This document shows, piece by piece, positions 20,785 to 32,396 of a DNA stretch of 64,000 nucleotides. The notes beneath the pieces were generated by a model. It was given only the letters and a program-made list of their open reading frames with translations, was not told the DNA's origin and ran no database searches. Each line of letters starts with the position of its first letter. Position 1 is the first letter of the stretch. Source of the DNA: Ceratotherium simum simum. Taxonomy: Eukaryota; Chordata; Mammalia; Perissodactyla; Rhinocerotidae. The stretch is from contig NW_004454178.1 of the NCBI RefSeq assembly GCF_000283155.1, positions 28,648,740 through 28,712,739 on the forward strand, in the 5' to 3' direction. The translations under genes were made by a program, and so were the position numbers.

Positions 20785-23700
20785 CCTGTGAGACGCCATG
20801 AGGGTTAGTTCCAGCAGGCCTAGGAGTGAGCTGGGCTGTTTTTGTAGAATAAGGTAGGCCAGCATGGTACCGACCCCTGATGGCGGCATGGAATATACTT
20901 ATTGATGGTGTTGATTTGTAACCACGGGATTGAGGCAAACGTTGGGGCGGTTTGTACAAATTGGTCAGCGTTGTTTATAGGTAACGTCAAATTTTATGGT
21001 CTACACCTGGCTCTGGCGAGACCCGAGATGAGTCTGCCTTTGGGGCTGGTCACACAGCAGTAATGTGGCCACGTGGTCAGGAGGGTGCAGGAAGCCCACT
21101 GAGACTCCACTGGGGCCCTTGTTTTGACTTGTTTTGTGCCCATGTCACTGTTTCCTGGTCTGAGAGAGAAAGTGAGTCCTGCAGGGTCCCGTGGAGGGAG
21201 GACAACAGGAAGCTGTGTGTCCCCCCAGATGGCTCAGCTGGAACAACAAGCTGGCGATGACGGGTGTTCTGTGTTGGTCTGGACGATGTATTTTCCTTGA
21301 TGCTGGTGGTTGCCTGCGGTGGTTTGTGCGGACAGCTTTGGGCAGGAGGATGGGTGCTGAGTGCTGTTCTGAGAGACGGTGATGGTTGGAATGAGGTGAC
21401 GGCGGCAGGGGCACTGAAGGCAGGACCCACAGGATTGAATCCCACTTGCTGGCACCTCTCTGTGCCACCTGTGACAACAGATGACAACTGTGACATCAGA
21501 CCAACTTGTGAGATAAGATGCTTGAGTTTAGGGTTGCATGTCTAGTTTGAGGGACTCTAGTGGAACGTTCAATAGACAGGGGGACATACAACTCTCAGAT
21601 GGAGAAGAGGAGTCTGGCTAGAAATAAATATGTGGGCCTGTGAGCCCAGCTTCGGTGACTCCTTCCGTGGGAGACGCGAGCATCCAACAAGAGTCTGCAG
21701 CATGAGAAGAAATGGGACCAAAACAGCATAAGAATTAAAAATTAAATTCACATCAATTTAAAACACAGCAGAGGTGTGAACTGTTAAGAGATCTCCAAGG
21801 AACCTCTAGAGATGGAGGAGAGAAACCCAGAGTGTGTGGCCTCGTGGGAAGTCTAGGAGGCAGAGCATTTCCTGGAGGGACTGGACAGCGGTGTCAGAGG
21901 TGCAAGAGGTGGGTGTCGCCAGGGTGGCTGAGAGTGAGGACCAGAGTGAGGGGCATGGAGGGCTCAGTGGGGCTGCAGGTGCGTAAAATGTCGTGCTCAG
22001 GGCTACAAATCATTGTTTAATGTAGGGAATACGTCCTGGTGTGATGGTTAGCCCTTCTATGGAGCTGTTCTTTAATATAGTCTGCATCCGGTGTCAATGG
22101 CTGCCTTCAAATCCAAGCTGCTCCTTAGATGTTTTACTTACTGATGTAGGAGGTGTTCATGACCTAGCACGGACAGCAATGCACTGTGCCTGTGGAAGAG
22201 ATCTGGAAGACCATGTGATCCCTAGGTCAACTTTCCAACAGGACACTATACATGCTACTTTAAAGTAGCCTGACATTTAATCTCATTTATTTCAAGTAAA
22301 TAATTTTTTTAGTTCAAGGAGTCTATTTCATGCACATAGGCAAAACATTCAACAGACAATTTAAAAATCATTTGTCCTCTCAAAATTTACAAAATATATC
22401 ACATGTATGCCTTGTAGAATGATGTATTTTAAAAATTTAATTCTAAGAAGAAATGTGTAGCTGGATCTACCTATTTTTGATTGTACAACTATAACCAAGT
22501 TGTGACTTGCAGAGTTTTTAATAATGTTGTAACAATTTAATCCTAAGAGATTCATCAAAATAACTTTATGAAAAAAGAACCCCACGACCAAAATACCAAA
22601 AAATAAAAAACAGATGCAAAATCATCTTGCATAAATTTGAAAATGCCAGGAATGAGGGAGAGGATGGTGTCGTTTGTTCTTTACTGTTTGGTCTCTGCTC
22701 ATAATGCTGCTCGTAAAACTCCTAGCAAATGTCTACCTGTAGCAAGAGCTCCACAAATGGTGCTGCGGAGGACTCACCGTGTGTTAGGGATGCATTTTCA
22801 CCTCTAAAGGTCCATTTCTGTGTCTGTGTGTGTGTGTCTGTGTATCTGTGTGTGTGTCTGTGTGTGTGTCTGTCTCCCTGTGTGTATGCATCTGGAAAGC
22901 ATCTAGAGGGCGCTCATTGTGATGCTGGGTGGAAGGCCATGAACACACAAGACGCTGTTCAAGGAACATTTTCCCTGGAGGTGATCACTCTTGCTGTTAT
23001 GGGCAGGAGGAGGTCTACGGGCAGGAGGAGAAGGAACTTGATTTGCCTAAAAAAGTCTAAACAGTCTAAGTACAGACGAGTGACCTTATAAGGGATCTTG
23101 GCCTCTTACAAAGAGGATTGTCCAACAGTCCAAGGTGGTCCATCCCTGGAGATGTTCCAGGAGACCAGGCGGGCGCCTTCGGAAGACACAGGCACGCCGC
23201 AGAGTCTCCAGCACCAACACATCCCGGCGACTCTCTGCTGAGGCAGTTTCTAGTTCGACACACTCCCTCTCATGTTGTGTGCCCTGCATTTTCCTCGGTA
23301 GAACAGAAGGAAGTTCTGAATCAATGCTGCATTTTTCATTCTTGGAAGCATTGTCTTCATAGCCTTCTACCTCTGGCACAAGATAATGATTTTTCACACT
23401 AAAGCCAAGATTTACCCCCCAAAATAAATGCGTCTATTAAACAGTTTTATTGCATCAAATTCACCTATCCATTTTTACTGTTTTTGTATCAAGGATGCAT
23501 GTATATTAACATACCTTGATGTGGCTTTAGGAATGCCACAACACAAGATTTCTGCATGAGAAGGCCAAACCAGCGATTTGGCAAACAAAAGCAGAGGCAC
23601 ACGTCTCAGTGCCCATCCTACAGTGATCCCACGTGAACGCGGGCCGGTACTCTGGTGTTGTCACCCTGGGCGGCCACAGGCTAGTTACTGGAGCCTGCTG

Positions 23701-24565
23701 TCGCCCTGGTCTCAGACCCACGAGGAGAAGACAGGTGGTGGCGATCACTCTGACGTGATGAATCTACTGTCCCTCAGCTGTCAGTTCTGCTCTGGTTTGT
23801 GCTGATCATCATTGGGCTTTGTCCTCATTTTAAATGTCTTTGTTACTTCCTCGTTCAGACTGAAAACCCAATTCTAGAGCCTCCAGGCAGAGCCTTGCTT
23901 ATGGGAGTATTTTGTAAAACAAATTTTACAGTCGTCTAGTTGATCAAATTAGATAGTTTTGAAAATTCAGCTTAATGAAAATATTTAGAATAAATAAATA
24001 GAAATATTATTGTAAAATATAATAAATCAAATTACATGTAAAGACTGATTTTTATCAATAGTCAATATTATCCTAATAGTGAGATTTTACAATTTTTCTC
24101 TTAGAGGCTCTATGCTGGTTGTTGTTTAATTTGTAGTAGCAATGGCCCATGTGCACATGTCTCAGTCATCTCAGGGAGGCGGAAAGATGGGAGCACTAGG
24201 TGTCTCCCCAGATCCTGCAGCTGCACTTGGAGAAGATGCACCCCCTCCCTGTAAGGTCAGGCTCTCGCCTGGCTGTCTTGAGATCCCCCAGAAGATGAAT
24301 AGAAATGTCCTTTAAGAAGGTCACATCTGAGCAATCTGGAGCATCTCTCCTGACTTGGCTGTGGAGAGTCCTGGACAGGCAGGAGACTGAGACATGTCAG
24401 GAGTGAGTGACGGAGGCAGTGTGTAGGAGCGGGGGCAATGTGGCCTTTTTTACCCTTCCATGTGGGTGTTGAAAAGGATTCAGGCTGAAGCAGGAGACAC
24501 CAGCCCTTAATGCCAGAGTCAGGGTGACAGGTGAGAGTGTTTGAAGACCAGGGAAATAGGCAGGG
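20785..24565. other. Intergenic sequence without a recognised gene
   Basis: No coding gene was identified. Contents worth noting are a perfect 16-bp palindrome at 22254-22269, a GT/CT microsatellite at 22818-22888, and an AT-rich part at 23920-24090. Opposing frames of 139 codons (21077-21496, minus) and 93 codons (21264-21545, plus) overlap and have no recognisable domain. Confidence 0.4.
22818..22888. repeat. GT-rich microsatellite
   Basis: About 70 bp of TGTGTGTC-type repeats (TG runs broken by CTG steps at roughly 8-bp to 18-bp spacing). Confidence 0.9.
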
Positions 24566-24566
24566 A

Positions 24567-24800
24567 GGTCAGGTACATAGATTTGGATGGTGGTAGGACC
24601 AGGGATGTGAGGAGGTCGGCTCCTTGGGTGTGGATGGTCAGAGGACCAGGGACGAGAGAAGAAGGTCAGCTCCAGGGGTGTGGATGATCAGAGGACCAGG
24701 GGTCAGCTCCATGGGTGTGGATGATCAGAGGACTAGGGATGTGGGGAGGTCAGCTCCAGGGGTGTGAATGGTTGAAGGACCAGAGTTCCTGGAAGAGAGG
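24567..24800. repeat. Minisatellite, about 47-51 bp period, five units
   Basis: Units begin with GGTCAGCTCC-like sequence at about 24567, 24614, 24664, 24701 and 24748 and share the core 'ggtgtggatgatcagaggacc'. Unit lengths are about 47, 50, 37, 47 and 51 bp, the third being shortened. Copies differ by several substitutions, so the array is moderately old. No coding role is apparent. Confidence 0.85.
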
Positions 24801-27740
24801 TCAGGTTGGACCTCCCTGGTTGGAGTTTTCAACAAGAACTGGGTAGTTGGGTGGGGATCTAATGCATTAGTTAGCATTGGGGGGTGGGGACTTGGGACTT
24901 GAGTCAGCTGAGTGTACATCTGGAAGGAAATTAGCTTGTGTCTCACACTGAACTGGACCTGTAGAAACTGGATAGCCTCGCTCAGCGATTTGCTTCCAGG
25001 CCATCATCACATTTGAAACCAGATGTCTTGTTCCCTGCCTTCTGAAAGGGCTTAGTCCTGAACCAGAAGGTAATAGAAATGGCCACCGCAGAAGCACATC
25101 AGCCATCAGTGCCAGCACCTTGATGCTGTGAGGAGATGCACACCTGCTGTCCAGGTCATTAGGCTCTCAGGAGTGCTGGGCACACCTCGGCCTTGGAAAT
25201 GGATGTAAATGTTTGTTGTTGACGGGAAGAGCCTGGAGCATGGCCCCAGTGTGGTTGGACCCCTGGTCCCCTCAAGATGATTCTAAGAATGCCAGACACG
25301 CCTTGGTTCAAGTGAATGGAAACAGACGGAGGAATCTCAAGGCACGTCTCCATGAAACAGGCCCTATTGGCCAGCAATAACAGGGAAGGCAGATAAGGAT
25401 AGATAGAGATGTGGACTCGGTCTCTGTCCAATGGGGCAGACTCATAATTACTCAGTTGAACACTGGAAAATGGAAACAGTTACTCAGACATCCGTGTACT
25501 CAAAGACCAGTGCTTAAGGTGGGGAATGACCCAGGAGGGCAAACCTTCTTCTCTTGTGCAGAGAACTGAGTCCTGGCCCAGGACACAAACACTGGGATTT
25601 TATAGCCATTCTCACAGTGACTGTCCACAGCCGCTTGCTCCAGGGCCTCCCTTTCCTTCACCGAGGCCCAAGTGTGCTCTGCACTCAGTGTGGATAGATG
25701 AGCTGGGAAGGGCTTCCAGGTGGCGGGCAGCCAACTCAACTCGAGCCCCCAAAGCATCACAGTGGGTCTTGGGGAGGAGCTGTGGCAGATTCCACGGAGA
25801 GGATGTGGAGATGACACCAACAGGGAAGAACCAGAGAAGGGCATGGACACGAGTCCCGTCTCTCAGCTGTCCTTCCTCAGAGGTCTCACCCCGAGCCCCA
25901 GAGACAGTCCCCAGCCACTGATCAGACTTGTAAAGCATTTCTATAGGCTTCAAACGCTCCACACTTAAGGACATAGGCATTTTCATAAGGTGCCTCCTGA
26001 ATCTCCTTTCCTGGGATCTGCTTTTGGGAACAGGAGGGTTTAAGTCCCACCGTGAGCTTTACCACGTAGCCAGGGGTCACTGGGTAAGTTCCTGAAACTC
26101 GGCTGCCAAACAGTGAGTAGGTGACATTCCTTGACATTTTGTTGTGAACAAGGGCTTAAATAACGTTAATACTGATAACTAATTCCTGGTTATTTGTTAT
26201 TACGATAATCACTATCAAGAAAATAATCTGAAATCTCATAATTTTATGTACCTTCGTATCTATCTCTTTCTCTATCATCTATCTATTATGTAAAATAAAT
26301 GCATTATTATATTAAAAGAAAAAGAATAGTGTACATATTTGATTATAATATGATCTCAGCTTTGTTTGAAGAGAATATACAATTTGTGTCATTGCCATGT
26401 AAAACATCCCATGTTGACATTAATACATGATGTCTGATAGGACACACATGTGCCACATACGTGAAGATGTGGAAAGAAACATCCCGAGGGGTTTTTGTAA
26501 TTTCTAAGATGACCATGTATTACTTTCAGCCATGAAAACAACATTTGTAAGCAAGAGCAGATGAGGACTCCCAGGACACAGGCACATGTGGTGGAGGTTC
26601 TCTGATGGCCGTCCCCTCCGAGGTGGGACCCCCACCTCAGACTCGCCTCCCTGAGAGAGCACAGATCCTGAAGTTCAGACGGGAGGGAACCTAATTTTCT
26701 TACTTTCCATAGTGGAACAGCAAAAGCTCACATCATCAAACAGAATGTCGGATATTGGTGATATATCAAAATCTTATTTTTTAAAATGAAAACGCATGAG
26801 AATATTTAAATGTTAATTCTAATTGCTTCTTTGGAATGACTGTTTTCTATGGCACGTTGCTATAGAAAAAAATAGAAAGTAACTTTAAAGAAAGAAAACA
26901 CAGTCTTTTCCTGGATTTAAAGTTATTGCAAGGACCATATAAGTTTTCAAAAACGTTCCATTGGCCTAAGTTCATTTGAATAATAATATGATGGTAAAAT
27001 TAAACTGAAAAGAGAAAATAGACAATTTCAAAATGAAATAAGTATATATTTAATCTTTGTGAACTCCACTTAATACCTTGGCATTCTCTTCCTTGAGAAG
27101 TTGAATGAGAATATTGAGATGTATATTTTATTCACTTATTAAAACCTAGCATTGTGTGGATGAAACTGGCAAAGTATATGTTCTTTATAAATAATAAAAA
27201 TATTTAACTCTTTAAGCTCTATTTCAGCAATCTATGCTTATATAGTAAAAGCACAATTCCTTATAAATGAAATAATCTAAATACACAAATGCTTGTTAGT
27301 TTTCTTTTGCAAAAATGTACACTATATGTTTTAAAATATATTTTTTGAGGTTTAAGACATTTGCTTTTTAAAACTAAATGCATTTATGTCAAAATAGAAA
27401 ATGAAACATATGCCCTTCTTTTACAATGAGGTATTTATACTTGACAGTAATAGAAAATGGTTCTGAAATGGCCTCTGCAGGGACATTTTATGGCAGTCAG
27501 TCATAAAGAGCTCCTTACCCCAAATAAAATTCACCCTTGAATTGTGTACTGCATTTAAGGATCTGCTGGAAATTCTCATTTTACTGGTTTAATTGAGGAC
27601 TTTCTGATTTATGATTAACCTAGAGTTATATAAATTATACAGGAATTTTCAATTTTAAATAATATTAAAATAAAAAGCCCTATGACTAAAAATCTAACAG
27701 ATTTTAATGGAATCCAGAAGCGCTTCTGCTTTTTAGGAGC
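24801..27740. other. Intergenic block, AT-rich and repeat-poor on the right
   Basis: 24801-26150 has mixed composition with overlapping frames (longest 131 codons plus at 25526-25921 and 124 codons minus at 25612-25986) and no recognisable domain. From 26150 to 27720 it is strongly AT-rich, with an irregular CTAT run near 26258-26288. No repeat family was recognised there. Confidence 0.4.
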
Positions 27741-27861
27741 TTCAAGGTCATTCCTGGGGACCTGAGCCTCACTCCCTGGCATTCAATGTCATTCCTGAGG
27801 ACCTGAGCCTCACTCCCTGGCATTCAGGTCATTCCTGAGACCTGAGCCTCACTCCCTGGTA
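27741..27861. repeat. Three-copy 41-bp tandem repeat
   Basis: Three units at 27741-27781, 27782-27822 and 27823-27861 share 'gtcattcctg' and 'cctgagcctcactccctgg'. The first two are 41 bp and the third 39 bp. Few differences suggest a recent local amplification. Confidence 0.92.
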
Positions 27862-30800
27862 TTGTGTGTTGGTACCACAGGCTAAAGGGAAAGATTTAAC
27901 AGTTGAGTGGGGATAACACGGTCATGACTGGGGGCGGGGGCACAGCAGGGACCCGCCACCTCCAAGGATGTCCCCTTTCACCAAGGACAGTGCCCAGGGG
28001 GTTCCTTGGGTTATGGCATCTCTGGTCTAGACGCCCTGGTGTTCCTGGGGGCATCTAGCATGAAGAGGATCTGGCAAAACTCACATTTTCACCCTTAGGG
28101 ACATGTTGGGAGCATCGCCCCTGAACCTGTGTGCCCGAGGAAGCAGCACACACAGGAGGAGGGAGGCCTCCCCTCGTCTTCTTCCCTCCAGTCCTGTCCT
28201 GCCCTCCCCTCACCTTCTAGTCTGAGCGACTCTGCCTCCCCCGAGGCTGGCTGCTCCTTGAGCGGGGACCGACTGGTCTCGTTTGTCACCACAGTGGGAG
28301 AAACGGCTGCCGCTCGGCACGGTCCACACAGGAAGCAGCAACATGACAAACATCAGCCAGAGTCTCACTTTCTAACACAGCTCACCGTTAATTCCATGTT
28401 GTAGGGAATCTTGGCTTTGCCCACATTCTAACAGACATTTCCCTCTACGCCCCTATGTCCAGGTCCTGTTTGGGGCAGGACCAGGTGGTGAGAATCTGCA
28501 GCTGCAGATGGGGACTCGACTCTCCTGGCGAGACGTGGCATCAGACGACAATGGTGAGCGGGGCTCCCAGTGCTCCAGGCAGCTCCCAGGTCTCATGTCC
28601 TCGTCACACATTCTGCAACACCCTATGAACACCGACCTTCATGTCCTGCTCCCCTGTCCCAGAATGGAGCCAACCTACATGCCAGCCCAATGCCCCTCAG
28701 TCACTCCATCTATCCTCCCCTCCCCAGAGACCTTGGTGCCATTTAAGCTTCATCATGGGGACCCTTCTCTTAAAAGGATGCTGGCTCTGCAGTCTCTCCG
28801 TCATCATTCTGCAGAACAGCTCTGTTCATCTGCATTCCTTCTGGATACTTCTATCTCAGGGAGGTGGTGGTGGAGGAGATTTTCTGGGTTGTAGCACAGG
28901 GACTTTCTCCACCTTGAGCGGATGGTTCCTACTCAGTGACACACAGGACCACGGCAAGCCCCCTATGAGGTCAGGAGATACTTGTAAGATACTTTAATGA
29001 TTCAAAGAAATGCTTGTCAACTTACTATTAGCCTAGAAGTTTCCACAGGTGCACAGAACCCGCAAAGAGGAGGTTCCTGGAGGCAGGTGAAACAGGTTGC
29101 CTGGGAGCAGCTCAGAAGAGGGAACGTCTTGAGCTGGGAACTCTGTGAATCCAGACCCCAAGACAAAGGCAGATACCCCATCCTGGGGTGCAGGAAACCC
29201 ACCGTCAAATCCGGATCACAGTGATAGTCCTGAGACAACACGCTGATGTCTCCAGAGCAGCCACTGAAGATGCTGCACGGCAGGATCAGAGGAAATGAGA
29301 GAGATGAAGTCTGACCTGGCTGTGTCAACCACACGTGGAGTCACGCGGCTGAGTCCTGAAATCTTATTTCAAACCACAATGTTCTTCTGAAAATGTAATT
29401 GGTAGGATACTTTTTGCTAAACCCTGGATTATATTCGACAGGCACTGGATTCATTATTTCTATCACTTGGGCAGCTAATTGGCCTCCAGTGTTCCAGGCT
29501 TCCAAACTGGGGGCTGGGTAGGGGGCAGGGAGAAGAGCAGCTTCTGCCACCTCCCAGTCCCAACGCCCCACTCGGCCTGAGTGCCAGCATCGCCCTCGGC
29601 TCACCGGGGCCTCTCCTGCCCTGACGTTTCTTCCTGAGAAGCCCTGGCTCTGTGAGGTGCGGAGGCCACGCTGCTCTGCCCGCCCCAGGGCTGCAGCGGG
29701 TGCTGTGCTCAGAGCCGGCTCCGGCACTCGCCTTGTCTGCACAGACGAGGACGCTCCTGCCAACGGTCCCACCTTGATGTATGCGGCTTGGAGATCGACC
29801 TCAGGGGGAAGACCCAGGAGGGTGGGGTGACCAGACAGACCCCCGCCGGGGCCTCCTTCAGCCCCTCCTGCCTGGGAGCTTAGACCTGAGACATCGTGTT
29901 CTGCCCACCACCCTCTACCTTCAATAGCCACCAAGGCACTTGGAGCTGTGTGGTCAGAATAAGGAACATGCTCTAGTGTTTTGGTTAAAGACGCTGACTT
30001 ATCTGTCTTTTACACAAACAGACACTCTGAATATGTGTGCCGTGCCCAGAACATGCGCCTGAGGAAGATCCTCTGCCCACCATCGGCTTTGAAGCTGTCG
30101 GCAGGCTCGCCCCCCCTTTGCGATTGCCGCATTTCTCTGGCCAGAAGCAAAGGCATTAGTAGTAATTTTTCCCATTTTTGCACAGTCCTTGAGGCCAGGT
30201 TTCCTTGGTTTATTAACTCGCTTGTGGAAAGGAACATTAAATTGTCCGTGTCTGCACAAACAGCGCTTTTTTCCCGGACAGACAAATGGGAGACCTTTTA
30301 AAACTCGACATTTAGCGAAGTCAAGACTCTCAAGCCAGAGTAAGGGTCGAGGAAATAAATCCCGCTGCTGGGTCTGCACAAGAAGCCTGGGGGCGGGTGG
30401 GGGTGCTGGGCACGTGGGGAGTCTCTGTGGAGGAGAGGTGGAGTCTGGGGTGAGGGAGGAGCCCTACAGTCACACAGGCCCATTCTGGGCTCGGAGGTGA
30501 CGGGGTCCCTAATTGCAGATGGTGCCGACTCCACGGACCCCACGCCCCGTCATCCCCTGGACCCCCAGGAACACTGACGTGGTTCCCTGCAGCAGTTGTG
30601 ACCACATTCGTGTGTGTTTGGTTTATGTACATAACTGTATGTGTAGGTTACACACAGTTAAAGAGATCTGACTGTCTTGTTTACTTAGGGGTTCACCATG
30701 TATTCTGTAGAGTCTGCAGGGGTGTCGCCCCGGGACCCACGGCCCCTGCATCTGACGTTCTTTCTCAAGAAGCTCTGAATCTGGATCCTGGAGATTCGCA

Positions 30801-32157
30801 GGTGAGGCTGCACCCACTGTGCCCACCCGGGGCGGGGGTCCCGTAAGTCCTGCTCTGCTGGGATCATGTGGGGAGATCTCTGGGGGAGCTGCCCCCTGCC
30901 ATTCCCCCGCACTGAACGTGGACACGGGCGGTCAGGAGCCCAGAGGCTCCCAAGTCCCCGCCGTCCTGTCCTCGTCCCTCCTGGTGCACTGCGTACACCA
31001 CCCTCTGGGGGCGGGCGGGGTCTCGTGAGAGACTGCGGGAGCAAGCTCTGCAAATTTCCAAACGCAGGGCTTTGCATTTCTGCGGTGGCGACATCCAGCG
31101 TCGAGAGAGATGAAAGAAGCATCTCAATGTGGAAATCAGAGGTGACTGCCACCCGGGGCAAACAGACCAGCACAGGGAGTGGCTCTGGCCTGGCCTCTGT
31201 CCCCTCTCTGCCCTCGTGCAGACGACGCTCTCAGACGATTCCAGGGGCAGAGGCTGCCAAGTGATGGGGTGCTGGAGGGAGCCCCCCGAGATGGTGTGTT
31301 CTCCAGAAACATGTCTCTTATCCTCGAGTCAGACGCTCAGAGCCGTCTGCCAGATGTGAAAACTTGTGGGGAACTGTCTCCTGGTTGTGTCCGCATTATT
31401 TCCACACGAAAGGTTGGTAGTGGACTTGGGGTCATGTTGAGTCAGTGTCTGAGCCTCGTGTCCACTTGTGACACCCTAGGGGATTGGGAGCTGGAGGGAA
31501 CACGGATTCTAACTCTGGCTCTATCAGTTCAAAACAGTCATGATTCCGGCAGCAGTTTTGCAAAAGGCCCACTTTTTGATTCAAGTATCATTTTATTTCT
31601 ACACCAATGGAATTATTAATGATCTGAGATTGAGATGGTTGTTGAGTTTTAAATTATCCTGGTTTACATGTGAGATGCACCTGTATTATAGCTCCTCAAA
31701 AAGTCTGAAACTAGGAAAAAATATAGTGACATTGTTGTGTAGCATTTTAGAGTATACAAAATATTTTCTTAAACATTTCGTTGATCAAAATGCCCTTATA
31801 AAATGGGTGAAAACACTGAGACTGAGGGACTTAGATGAACTGTGAGGGTTACAGTTGGAAACTAAATGAGGTTTTCTGGATGGGCCTAGCACACTAGTTC
31901 TTGTCTGGTAACCTGGGCTGGAGCCTTCAGTGTCCAGTGCTGCCTCTGACAGCCTTTTTTCTTCTTTTCTGTTTCCTCCAGGCCTAAAACCAAAGGATTG
32001 TTCTCAGTGAAATGTAACAGGCAGGTTGAGCAGGTGTAGTGTGTTCTTGGTGTGTTCCTACTGGACGTGGGGAGACTCCACGTGCCTGTAGGATTCCCGG
32101 TTGTCCATATGGAGCCAATGTGATGCGCCACTACACCCCAGAGCCTGGGTGTTTTTT
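27862..32157. other. GC-richer intergenic block with CpG-enriched patches
   Basis: No gene was recognised. Two patches (29560-29860 and 30700-31060) have more CpG than the surroundings; by eye the first has about 20 CpG in 300 bp. The longest frames are 197 codons minus (29341-29934) and 162 codons minus (30685-31173). They match no family I know and overlap opposing frames, so they are best explained by high GC content. Confidence 0.4.
29560..29860. promoter_or_regulatory. Marginal CpG-island-like patch
   Basis: About 20 CpG sites occur in 300 bp of GC-rich sequence, giving by rough hand count an observed/expected ratio near 0.6. No TATA box, exon or splice pattern nearby ties it to a gene. 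It may be a distal CpG-rich element or simply a GC-rich patch. Confidence 0.3.
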
Positions 32158-32396
32158 TAGAGGATGTTCTAGAATAAGGTTGAATTCTGGAGGACAGTCT
32201 AGAACAAAAGTTGACAGTAGAGGGCATTCTAGAACAAAAGGTCAGTTCTAGAGAGCATTCTAGAACAGGTTCAAGGCTAGAGGGTGTTCTAGAACAATGC
32301 TCAATTCTAGAAAATGTTCTAGACAAAATTCAATTCTAGAGGGTGATCTAGAACAAAGTTTGACACTAGAGGGTGTTCTAAAACAAGGCTCAATTC
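32158..32396. repeat. 30-bp minisatellite rich in TTCTAGAA palindromes
   Basis: Eight units of 29-31 bp follow the pattern TAGAGGGTGTTCTAGAACAA plus about ten variable bases ending in CAATTC. Perfect TTCTAGAA palindromes lie at 32167-32174, 32227-32234, 32258-32265, 32287-32294 and 32305-32312, and several units carry one-base variants. TCTAGA occurs ten times in 239 bp. TTCnnGAA is the core arrangement of a heat-shock element, so HSF binding is conceivable but untested. A minus-strand frame of 146 codons crosses the array only because the period is close to a multiple of three. Confidence 0.93.

Noticed and set aside
29341..29934. 197-codon open frame on the minus strand
   Set aside because: No recognised domain and biased composition (Gly, Ala, Pro, Ser). 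It overlaps a GC-rich patch where long frames arise by chance. A protein search and RNA evidence would be needed to revive it.
32158..32396. CRISPR-like array (about 30-bp period)
   Set aside because: Units are contiguous with diverged copies and no unique spacers between conserved repeats, and the DNA is mammalian. It is a minisatellite.
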